A program made the position numbers and the translations under genes. Below the pieces are notes generated by a model. It saw nothing but the letters and a program-made list of their open reading frames with translations, searched no databases and had not been told where the DNA came from. A DNA stretch of 6,686 nt from an uncultured Gammaproteobacteria bacterium (GTDB lineage: Bacteria > Pseudomonadota > Gammaproteobacteria > Pseudomonadales > Azotimanducaceae_A): positions 1 through 6,686 of the forward strand of contig CAJWZG010000156.1 of assembly GCA_913049565.1 (NCBI GenBank). Reading direction: 5' to 3'. Below, piece by piece: positions 1-5,469 of this stretch; positions within the stretch are counted from its first letter, which is position 1, and each line of letters begins with the position of its first letter.

Positions 1-1
1 A

Positions 2-1105
2 GATCAGGTAGATTTGAATTTTGCGAATCCCAATATTCTTTTGGAGTTCGTCAGCATACTTTTGTTCTACGTTCGTATGGGTGCCCGGTATATTCGTCTG
101 GATGCGGTTGCCTATTTGTGGAAACGCGTTGGCTCCACGTGTATGAGCCTGCCAGAGACGCATATGGTGGTGAGAATTTTGCGCGGGATAACCGATGTCG
201 CGGGCATACCACTCACCTTGGTCACCGAAACCAACGTGCCCCATGAAGAGAACGTCAGTTACTTTGGTGAGGCCAACGAGGCGCATTGGGTGTACCAATT
301 CAGCTTGGCACCGCTGCTGCTCTATACCTATTTGGCTGGCAATGGCAAAGCTTTGGTAGATTGGACGCAGGCGCTGGTGCCTGCTCCGCAGGGTTGCTGC
401 TACTTCAACTTCATTGCTTCTCACGACGGGATCGGGATGCGCCCATTGGAAGGATTGCTGGATGAAGCGGAGATCGGGCAACTGATTGATATCGTTCACT
501 CGCGGGGCGGTTTTGCATCCATGCGCAGCACCCCGTCCGGTGAGGATCGGGTTTATGAGCTGAATATTTCCTTGTTTTCCGCGTTTGGCGGTGATCAGTC
601 GTCTATCGACGCCTATGTGGGTGCGCATCAACTTTTGATGGCGTATCAGGGTGTCCCCGGGGTGTATTTGAATGCGCTGCTGGCCAGCTCCAACGACCTT
701 CAGCAGATGGAGACCACGGGGCGAACGCGGTCGATCAATCGCGGTAACTGGACATTGAATGAACTTGAAACCGTGCTGGCAGACCCTGACAGCCACCATG
801 CCATCGTTTTTGACGCTCTGCGACAAAGCCTGATTTTGCGGGCGCAACAGCCTGCGTTTGCAACAGCTGTTGAGCAGACCTTCGTAGGGGGAAGCAGCGA
901 CTACCTGATGTTTCTGCGTCACCATCCTCAGCAAACCATGCTCGTGGTTGCATCCTTTAGAGATCGATCACTCTCGGTGCCTTGGCCCGACCTAGGTACC
1001 GTGTCCGTAACGAGCGCCAATGACATTGTTAGCGATGATGTGTTGCAGGCTGGTGCGCCTATTGCCATGGCTGCCTATCAGGTGAGGTGGCTGGTCTTAG
1101 CCTGA
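2..1105 (+). CDS. GH13 subfamily 18 sugar phosphorylase, probable glucosylglycerate phosphorylase (5' end outside window)
   Basis: This is the C-terminal part of a cytoplasmic alpha-glucoside phosphorylase of the sucrose phosphorylase-like family GH13_18. The frame is open to the left edge and reads DQVDLNFANP before the TTG at 14, so that TTG is an internal Leu and not a start. About 367 residues are present; family members usually have 500-590, so roughly the first 200 are missing. Counting from the codon at 14, the catalytic residues are visible: nucleophile D30 in IRLDAVAYLWK, acid/base E72 in LVTETNVPHEEN, and transition-state stabiliser D138 in ASHDGIGMRPLEGLL. Family members phosphorolyse sucrose, glucosylglycerol or glucosylglycerate, releasing alpha-glucose-1-phosphate. 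I infer glucosylglycerate because the convergent neighbours make it. Sucrose or glucosylglycerol remain possible, since the substrate-binding region is only partly visible. The stop overlaps the end of the opposing gpgS-like gene by 9 bases. Confidence 0.88.
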   Translation, partial: DQVDLNFANPNILLEFVSILLFYVRMGARYIRLDAVAYLWKRVGSTCMSLPETHMVVRILRGITDVAGIPLTLVTETNVPHEENVSYFGEANEAHWVYQFSLAPLLLYTYLAGNGKALVDWTQALVPAPQGCCYFNFIASHDGIGMRPLEGLLDEAEIGQLIDIVHSRGGFASMRSTPSGEDRVYELNISLFSAFGGDQSSIDAYVGAHQLLMAYQGVPGVYLNALLASSNDLQQMETTGRTRSINRGNWTLNELETVLADPDSHHAIVFDALRQSLILRAQQPAFATAVEQTFVGGSSDYLMFLRHHPQQTMLVVASFRDRSLSVPWPDLGTVSVTSANDIVSDDVLQAGAPIAMAAYQVRWLVLA

Positions 1106-2353
1106 GCTAGCCAATAATTTGGCGGCAGGCGCAGTACCGAACTCATCGTAATCGTGAGCGACAATTTGTGCGAGCTCCTGCGGAGCAGAGGGGTACACGC
1201 TCAGGACACGATTCCAGGCTGGCACGTAGGGCACTTCTTGCCCTGATTGCAGATAGTCCTGACCCGATGTCAGTACATTGCTGGCAAATGTTTCCACCGC
1301 GCGCTCCTCGCCATCACGGTCAAATCCCAGTCCGTTCACCACGGCATCATTGTAATAGGATTCAATCAGATCCAATGCGATTCTTAGATAGGCCGCCTTG
1401 ACGGTTCTCACTGTGCCGGTTTGGAAAACCGCGCCAAAAGTCGCCAAGATTCGATAGAGCGATGTGGAAATGTCGGAGCTCATGCGCGACAGACCCTTGG
1501 TTCGATCATCGGATGACAGGTCTTGGTGTTTGTGGTCGTAGTTGTCTGCTACTTCGATTTGACAAACCTGCTTGGTCGAGTAATTGCGGTAAACTTCGGT
1601 GAGAATACCGATTTCCAGCGCCCAGTCGGCGGGAATACGCAGGGTCTTCACTAAATCCATACTCATAGCGAACTCACCGGCCAACGGATAGCGGAAGCTA
1701 TCCAGATATTCGAGAAAATGCTGTTCTGGGAAGACGCGCTTCATGGCACGTACTAAGGGTGAAACTAACAAGCGGCTTACGCGGCCATTGAGTTTGCCCT
1801 CGGCCACGCGGGCGTAAAAGCCCTTGCAAAAAGCGTAGTTAAAGCTCGGGTTTGCTACCGGATAGAGTAATCGAGCCAGCAGCGAACGGTCGTAGGTGGT
1901 GATGTCGCAATCGTGCAAGGCGACAACTTTGATTTCTGGCATGGACTGAATAAAACCAAAGCAGTACCAAACGTTACAGCCTTTGCCAAGATCTGTGGGT
2001 GCAATGCTCTGAAGTTTCAATTGATTTTGCAGCTCCTGAGCCCGGGGGCCGTCGTTCCAAAGCACGGTATGAGAAATTTTCAGGCGAGCAAAATACCCAA
2101 GCGCGTGACAGTACTCAGCCTCGTTAGCGCGGTCTAACCCGATAACCACGTGATGAAGATAGGTGGCCCCATTCAATGCATCGATGATTCGCCCTAGCGC
2201 ATCTTGCTCCAACTCGGAATATAGACAAGGTAGAATCAGCGCCATAGGGTTGGACTGGCTGAATTCGTGCAGCTCTTCCTCAAGCGATTCAAGGCTTCGG
2301 GTTTTTAGGTTGTGCAGTGTTGTAACCGTGCCGTTTTGAAAAAAATCACTCAA
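1097..2353 (-). CDS. gpgS: Glucosyl-3-phosphoglycerate synthase (GT81-type glycosyltransferase)
   Basis: This gene probably encodes the cytoplasmic retaining glycosyltransferase that joins glucose from a nucleotide sugar to 3-phosphoglycerate, the committed step of glucosylglycerate synthesis. From the TTG start at 2353 it gives 418 residues, close to the family's usual 390-420. Visible signatures, in order: the N-terminal FFQNGTVTTLHNL, LPCLYSELE (about 41-49), GLDRA (72-76), the metal-binding DxD as HDCDITTYD (DCD at 148-150), YPLAGEFAMS (about 222-231), WALEIGILTEVY (244-255), and DNYDHKHQ (270-277) carrying a candidate metal-ligand histidine. The frame stays open upstream to another TTG at 2428. 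I prefer 2353 because related proteins begin at SDFFQNG, a GGAG lies 10 bases upstream, and the codon overlaps the gpgP stop. It is the second gene of an operon. A mannosyl-specific synthase is less likely, as those belong to GT55. Confidence 0.87.
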   Translation of the reverse strand: MSDFFQNGTVTTLHNLKTRSLESLEEELHEFSQSNPMALILPCLYSELEQDALGRIIDALNGATYLHHVVIGLDRANEAEYCHALGYFARLKISHTVLWNDGPRAQELQNQLKLQSIAPTDLGKGCNVWYCFGFIQSMPEIKVVALHDCDITTYDRSLLARLLYPVANPSFNYAFCKGFYARVAEGKLNGRVSRLLVSPLVRAMKRVFPEQHFLEYLDSFRYPLAGEFAMSMDLVKTLRIPADWALEIGILTEVYRNYSTKQVCQIEVADNYDHKHQDLSSDDRTKGLSRMSSDISTSLYRILATFGAVFQTGTVRTVKAAYLRIALDLIESYYNDAVVNGLGFDRDGEERAVETFASNVLTSGQDYLQSGQEVPYVPAWNRVLSVYPSAPQELAQIVAHDYDEFGTAPAAKLLASSG

Positions 2354-3194
2354 CGCTTTGATGCTCCGATAGTTGGTTGTGTTGGTCTGCGGACTCGTAT
2401 TGGGAGAGCACCCTCTCAAGGGTTTCAAGCCAAGCGATTTCTCCGCAGTTATCGGCGTAATGTAGTTGCGGATGGTCTAAAGGCAGATAACCTCCGTCAC
2501 CGTTTGGAAAGAGCACGGCCACGTCGGCTGCCGATAGCATTTCAAGATCGTTTTCGGCATCTCCGCAGGCAATGATTCTCGGTAAATAATAGCTTTTGGT
2601 GAAATCTTGGGAGATGCGCTGCATCGCCCCCGCTTTGCTGCATGAACGATCAAGAACGGTCTGGAATTGGCCCCCACGAACGACCTGCAAACCGATAAAG
2701 CCCAGAATGCCCTGAAAAGTATCCAGTGCTCCAGCGTTGTCTTCCCAAATTAGCGGCATGCTGGCTGATCTTACCTTGGCGGCCTTAACGCCCAACTCGT
2801 CGAGGCCAGTTATCTCGCTGAGTTCATCGTCGGGAATGTCGCGGAACAGCCGGTAGTGAATATTGTGCTCGTCGCGAATGTGGTCTAGCAGTCCGCCAAT
2901 TTCCAGCGCACTGCGGCCAAACAGTTCGGGGTGCGAAGCTGAAGGCCATTGCAGCCCCGACCCATTTTCGAAAATGTAAGGCGAAGGGAATTTTCGACGC
3001 TTATTTAGTTCCGCCATCTCGAGCTGAGTTTTGCTGGATGCCGGAATACAAACACAGCCATACTGATGCAGGAGATCCAAGGCGTTGCCGGCAGCTTGAA
3101 GGTTGTAGTGTCTGTCCAGTAGCGTGCCATCGAGATCGGTGAACACCAACCACTTAGCCGAAAACTGCCTCAATATATTTTGAACACTGTTCAT
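2346..3194 (-). CDS. gpgP: HAD-IIB phosphatase, glucosyl/mannosyl-3-phosphoglycerate phosphatase type
   Basis: This 282-residue cytoplasmic phosphatase probably dephosphorylates glucosyl-3-phosphoglycerate to glucosylglycerate. The four HAD motifs are visible: motif I TDLDGTLLD with nucleophile D20 and general acid/base D22, motif II PASSKT (50-55), motif III lysine in SCSKAGAM (K186), and motif IV CGDAENDLEML with D211 and D215 as magnesium ligands. FENGSGLQWP (74-83) and the order of motifs match the MPGP subfamily of HAD-IIB, whose members accept mannosyl- and glucosyl-3-phosphoglycerate. Length is typical, perhaps slightly long at the C-terminus (VLSQYESADQ onward). ATG at 3194 is the only good start: residues 16-24 already form the first core strand and motif I, and no later Met precedes it. 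The ribosome binding site is weak (AGAG about 11 bases upstream). It is the first gene of the operon with gpgS and lies directly downstream of a sigma-54 promoter. Confidence 0.88.
   Translation of the reverse strand: MNSVQNILRQFSAKWLVFTDLDGTLLDRHYNLQAAGNALDLLHQYGCVCIPASSKTQLEMAELNKRRKFPSPYIFENGSGLQWPSASHPELFGRSALEIGGLLDHIRDEHNIHYRLFRDIPDDELSEITGLDELGVKAAKVRSASMPLIWEDNAGALDTFQGILGFIGLQVVRGGQFQTVLDRSCSKAGAMQRISQDFTKSYYLPRIIACGDAENDLEMLSAADVAVLFPNGDGGYLPLDHPQLHYADNCGEIAWLETLERVLSQYESADQHNQLSEHQSVE
2351..2367 (-). promoter_or_regulatory. gpgS ribosome binding site and overlapping TTG start
   Basis: On the minus strand a GGAG (2367-2364) precedes a TTG codon (2353-2351) by 10 bases. The TTG lies inside GTTGAGTGA, whose TGA (2348-2346) ends the phosphatase gene in another frame. 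The two coding regions overlap by 8 bases, an arrangement typical of translational coupling. This supports the shorter gpgS start over the TTG at 2428. Confidence 0.6.
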
Positions 3195-3241
3195 ATTTTT
3201 GGTTCTCTGTACGACCGATTAGGTTGTGGCTGAAAAAGGAG

Positions 3242-3258
3242 AAGCAAAAGCCGTGCCA
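3242..3258 (-). promoter_or_regulatory. Sigma-54 (RpoN) promoter for the gpgP-gpgS operon
   Basis: The minus strand reads TGGCACGGCTTTTGCTT, which fits the consensus TGGCACG-N4-TTGCW completely. The -24 GG (3257-3256) and the -12 GC (3245-3244) are separated by exactly 10 bases, the rigid spacing RNA polymerase with RpoN requires. Transcription should begin near 3232, giving a leader of about 38 bases before the gpgP ATG at 3194. Such promoters need an ATP-dependent enhancer-binding activator, and a candidate NtrC site lies upstream at suitable distance. Confidence 0.87.
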
Positions 3259-3271
3259 TGTTTATGGTGCA
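3254..3271. promoter_or_regulatory. Second NtrC-like palindrome overlapping the -24 element
   Basis: The plus strand reads TGCCATGTTTATGGTGCA. The right arm (TGGTGCA) is a perfect NtrC half site. The left arm is degenerate and the palindrome is one base longer than the standard site. It overlaps the -24 region of the sigma-54 promoter, so if NtrC binds here it might limit transcription at high NtrC levels, as proposed for the low-affinity promoter-proximal sites of enteric glnA. The match could also be by chance. Confidence 0.35.
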
Positions 3272-3337
3272 AAATATCTGATCTAGCCTGGCTGAGGGAG
3301 GCATGTGGCCCGCTGTAAGGGCGCAAGGCAACAAAAT

Positions 3338-3354
3338 CGCACTATATTGGTGCA
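3338..3354. promoter_or_regulatory. NtrC (NR-I) enhancer site
   Basis: The plus strand reads CGCACTATATTGGTGCA, an imperfect palindrome matching the NtrC consensus TGCAC-N7-GTGCA; the GCAC...GTGC arms are intact. From memory, the core GCACTATATTGGTGC is the same as one of the NtrC sites upstream of E. coli glnA. The centre (3346) is about 114 bases upstream of the predicted start of the gpgP-gpgS transcript, in the range where phosphorylated NtrC activates sigma-54 promoters. The organism's own ntrC is not in the window. Confidence 0.8.
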
Positions 3355-3426
3355 AATGAGCCGATCAGGTTCTGGAGTTTCAAGTAGGGTAGCCCCGGTA
3401 GGGCGAGGCATAGCGCATTAGGCAGA

Positions 3427-3443
3427 TTGGCATGAAACTTGGT
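3427..3443 (+). promoter_or_regulatory. Possible weak sigma-54 promoter toward galU
   Basis: The plus strand reads TTGGCATGAAACTTGGT. It matches the sigma-54 pattern at the -24 GG and at TTG of the -12 box with correct 10-base spacing, but the -12 doublet is GG instead of GC and the -24 box has CAT for CAC. A start near 3454 would place the NtrC site centre at about -108, almost mirror-symmetric with the gpg promoter. The -12 mismatch makes activity doubtful. Confidence 0.25.
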
Positions 3444-3566
3444 AGCAAGAAGAAATGCTTTGCACTGTAACGATATTACAAAAACTGGCGGTGTTGAGGA
3501 CGCAACCTGTTATGGTCGAAGAATGAATAAGTAGGTTGCCGGTGAGTGTCGCTAAACAGGAACTCA

Positions 3567-3584
3567 CAAACGAGGGCTCGTTTG
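3567..3584. promoter_or_regulatory. 18-base palindrome before the galU ribosome binding site
   Basis: CAAACGA-GGGC-TCGTTTG is a perfect inverted repeat with 7-base arms and a 4-base centre, ending 6 bases before the AGGAG of galU. In RNA it could fold as a small hairpin in the leader; in DNA it could be a repressor operator. There is no T tract, so it is not an intrinsic terminator. I cannot assign a binding protein. Confidence 0.4.
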
Positions 3585-3590
3585 AACAAA

Positions 3591-3595
3591 AGGAG
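3591..3595 (+). promoter_or_regulatory. galU ribosome binding site
   Basis: AGGAG lies only 1 base before the ATG at 3597 but 7 bases before an in-frame TTG at 3603. The spacing favours initiation at the TTG, giving MIVNKCLFPAAG, which is closer to the short N-termini known for GalU. The codon type favours the ATG. The start is therefore ambiguous by two codons. Confidence 0.5.
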
Positions 3596-3596
3596 T

Positions 3597-4436
3597 ATGA
3601 AATTGATCGTAAATAAGTGCCTATTTCCCGCAGCGGGCTATGGAACTCGATTTCTGCCAGCAACCAAGTCAATGCCTAAAGAGATGTTACCGATTGTAAA
3701 CAGGCCACTCATCGAATTTGGCGTTGAGGAAGCCAGCGCCGCAGGTATGTCAGAAATCTGCATCGTGACAGGCCGAGGTAAGCGCGCACTGGAAGATCAC
3801 TTTGATACCAACTTCGAACTTGAGCATCAGATCGCGGGCTCGTCCAAGGAAGAGGCTCTTGCGCAAATCCGCCATCTCACCGATACCTGCACCTTCAGCT
3901 ACACACGGCAGCGTTCAATGCGCGGGTTGGGTGACGCTGTGCTAACCGGCCGCACGCTCATTGGTGAAGAAGCCTTCGGTCTGATCTTGGCAGATGACCT
4001 GTGCCTGAACCTTGACGGCGATCCGGTGCTAAAGCAAATGCAGACGATTGCAGAAACTCATAACAGTTCAGTGATCGCTGTGATGGATGTGCCTGCCGAT
4101 CAGGTCAACAAATACGGCATCGTTGTCGGCGAGAGGGTGGAGGATGGTCTGCTGCAAGTCGCCTCCATGGTTGAAAAACCCGCGGTTGAGGAGGCGCCTT
4201 CAACACTCGCTGTCATCGGTCGTTACATATTAAGCCCCGACGTTTTTCATCATCTGGAGAACACAGAACCCGGAGCCGGTGGTGAGATTCAGTTAACCGA
4301 TGCCCTGAACGCGTTGGCCAAGGACGGTCAATTGTTGGCCTATCGGTTTGCAGGGCTGCGTTTTGATTGCGGCAGCATTGACGGATTTGTCGAAGCCACT
4401 AACTTCTATTATGACAACTTGGTGAACATGGCTTAA
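3597..4436 (+). CDS. galU: UTP-glucose-1-phosphate uridylyltransferase (UDP-glucose pyrophosphorylase)
   Basis: This enzyme makes UDP-glucose and pyrophosphate from UTP and glucose-1-phosphate in the cytoplasm. It is 279 residues from the ATG, the usual GalU length. Family signatures are plain: the nucleotide-binding loop FPAAGYGTRFLPATKSMPKEMLP (10-32) with GxGTR and K28, the metal-site LADDL (D133, D134), MVEKP (191-195) with the sugar-phosphate lysine, GRYIL, GGEIQLTDAL, and the C-terminal FDCGSIDGFVEA. A longer reading from GTG at 3546 adds 17 residues unlike the family and lacks a ribosome binding site, so I rejected it. The TTG at 3603 is a real alternative start. The gene is divergent from gpgP-gpgS, supplies the likely donor for GpgS, and can reuse glucose-1-phosphate released by the GH13_18 phosphorylase. 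GalU also serves general envelope sugar metabolism, so its location may not be dedicated. Confidence 0.93.
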   Translation: MKLIVNKCLFPAAGYGTRFLPATKSMPKEMLPIVNRPLIEFGVEEASAAGMSEICIVTGRGKRALEDHFDTNFELEHQIAGSSKEEALAQIRHLTDTCTFSYTRQRSMRGLGDAVLTGRTLIGEEAFGLILADDLCLNLDGDPVLKQMQTIAETHNSSVIAVMDVPADQVNKYGIVVGERVEDGLLQVASMVEKPAVEEAPSTLAVIGRYILSPDVFHHLENTEPGAGGEIQLTDALNALAKDGQLLAYRFAGLRFDCGSIDGFVEATNFYYDNLVNMA

Positions 4437-4581
4437 CTGGGTGTGGAAGTCGATTACTGCTCAGATATAGCAGCACGCAGGGCAAAAGAAAGGCAGACTA
4501 AACCTGTTGCCCGTTACACCCCGAGAACATCAGGGCAGGGTAGGGTTGTCCCGCCGTCGGTCGCGCGTAGGAGAGAATAGC
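4437..4581 (+). other. Spacer between galU and the PhyH gene
   Basis: The 145-base spacer contains a small inverted repeat (CTGCT at 4457-4461, AGCAG at 4469-4473) without a T run, too weak to call a terminator. No clear promoter is visible. It ends with the ribosome binding site of the next gene. Confidence 0.4.
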
Positions 4582-4584
4582 GTG
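4569..4584 (+). promoter_or_regulatory. Ribosome binding site and GTG start of the PhyH gene
   Basis: AGGAGAG (4569-4575) precedes the GTG at 4582; 8 bases separate AGGAG from the codon, near ideal. This decides the start against an upstream TTG at 4507 in the same frame, which lacks such a site and would add Arg-rich sequence unlike the family. An intact initiation signal in a gene with internal stops suggests that any loss of function is recent. Confidence 0.6.
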
Positions 4585-5466
4585 GATAATACAATCGCCC
4601 GCGAAGATTCTAGGCCTAGATTCTTTGTCGAAGCCCGGGAGCGTCTCGATCGCATGTATACCGAAATACTTCGGCTTGGTTTAGAGCGTCATGTTGTTGA
4701 ATTAGAACTGTGTGGCTATACCGTTGTCGCAGACTGTGCCCCGTTGAATTTTTTTGACGAACTGCGTGACACGATTATCCGATTGGGCGCTGCGGATGCT
4801 GCCGCAGGCAAGTCTTGTCCTTTGGCTGATCCGTAGGGCAGCAGCTATCTGGTGTCTTGGTTGCTCGCTCGAGGACGCATATTCGAGTAGGCGGTGATGA
4901 GCGAAAAACCACTGGCCTTGGTCACTTGGCTGCTCGGTGAAAGCTGCCTGATATCGAGCAACCATGGGCATGTCCGCTGTGCTGGTGATCGCCCACAAGG
5001 CCTGCACAACGATGCTCCTTTAGTGCCTGATCTGGTCCCCGAACACGCTATGACCTGTAACATGATGTGGGTCATTGATGAGTTCACGCGAGAATCCGGC
5101 GCGACCCCGGTCGTGCTCGGTTCACACAAACGTCGTGGGCATCCGAGCCCAAATGCGCACAAAACTGCCATTCCCCTTGAAGCCCCAAAAGGCTCAGTAA
5201 TCGTCTTCAGTGGCAACCTTGTTCACAGCGCGGGTGCGCGTACTTTGCCCGGCGAGCGCGTCGGCATGACGGTGTATTTGAAACGCTTGTATGTCCAGTC
5301 TCAGGAGAACCTCGACTCAGTGATCGGCGATGAGGTGATCGCGCATAATCCGCCGCGTTTTGCTCATCTTATTGGGCGTGACAACCCTTATCCTGCCAAA
5401 GACTTCGGATTTTTTAACGCCCAGGGTATGAAGTATATGGGTCCAACGTCAGACAGCCGGGGTTAG
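4582..5466 (+). pseudogene. Phytanoyl-CoA dioxygenase (PhyH) family gene with two in-frame TAG codons
   Basis: The gene encodes a Fe(II)/2-oxoglutarate-dependent oxygenase of the PhyH superfamily, 294 codons from the GTG, a normal family length. Counting TAGs as residues, the metal triad is intact: H142 and D144 in LHNDAP, distal H215 in NLVHSAG, and the 2-oxoglutarate-binding R226 in GERVGM. WVIDEFTRESGATPVVLGSHK is another family block. TAG codons occur at 4834-4836 (codon 85) and 4888-4890 (codon 103). Reading straight through gives family-like sequence (GSSYLVSWLLARGRIFE, then AVMSEKPLALVTWLLGE), so there is no frameshift and codon 103 probably replaced Gln or Glu. Without readthrough the product is an 84-residue fragment lacking the active site; restart at ATG 4897 would give residues 106 onward, which includes the triad. 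The substrate is unknown; it lacks the signature of ectoine hydroxylase. It ends 3 bases from the convergent receptor gene. Confidence 0.82.
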
Positions 5467-5469
5467 ATT

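Larger units (their letters stand above)
3195..3596. other. Divergent intergenic region between gpgP and galU
   Basis: About 400 bases separate the divergent gpgP (-) and galU (+) starts, and I see no convincing gene in it. It holds a strong sigma-54 promoter toward gpgP, a near-perfect NtrC site, a second NtrC-like half palindrome overlapping the promoter, a weak sigma-54-like element toward galU, and an 18-base palindrome just before the galU ribosome binding site. I found no convincing sigma-70 -35/-10 pair at normal spacing for galU and no intrinsic terminator. Confidence 0.7.

Noticed and set aside
14..16. TTG at 14 as the true start of the phosphorylase
   Set aside because: The upstream codons continue the conserved family sequence (DQVD), and the protein would lack about 200 N-terminal residues of the catalytic barrel.
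2354..2428. A longer gpgS starting at TTG 2428
   Set aside because: It would overlap gpgP by more than 80 bases, and the extra 25 residues are not family-like. The TTG at 2353 has a GGAG and begins at the conserved SDFFQNG.
3271..3283. IHF-like site between the NtrC site and the gpg promoter (minus strand GATCAGATATTTT)
   Set aside because: It misses the consensus WATCARNNNNTTR at two positions, a match common by chance in AT-rich DNA. It is plausibly placed for DNA bending but too weak to annotate.
3226..3321. Small plus-strand ORF of about 31 codons starting at GTG 3226
   Set aside because: It has no supporting features and lies across the sigma-54 promoter, so it is most likely a chance reading frame.
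3391..3404. GCCC...GGGC short hairpin in the intergenic region
   Set aside because: A four-base stem without a T tract or other context is not enough to call a terminator or regulatory RNA.
3546..3596. A 17-residue N-terminal extension of galU from GTG at 3546
   Set aside because: It has no ribosome binding site, and the added residues are basic and polar and unlike known GalU N-termini. It also spans the palindrome at 3567-3584, which fits a leader better.
4457..4473. Inverted repeat CTGCT...AGCAG after galU as a terminator
   Set aside because: The stem is only 5 bases with a 7-base loop and no following T run.
4507..4581. PhyH start at TTG 4507
   Set aside because: GTG 4582 has a strong, well-spaced AGGAGAG, and the upstream stretch is Arg-rich and lies where the leader is expected.
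4582..5466. Ectoine hydroxylase (EctD) as the identity of the PhyH gene, suggested by the osmolyte context
   Set aside because: The EctD signature around the first metal ligands (FxWHSDFETWH) is absent; the region here reads LHNDAPLVPD. No ectoine genes are present.
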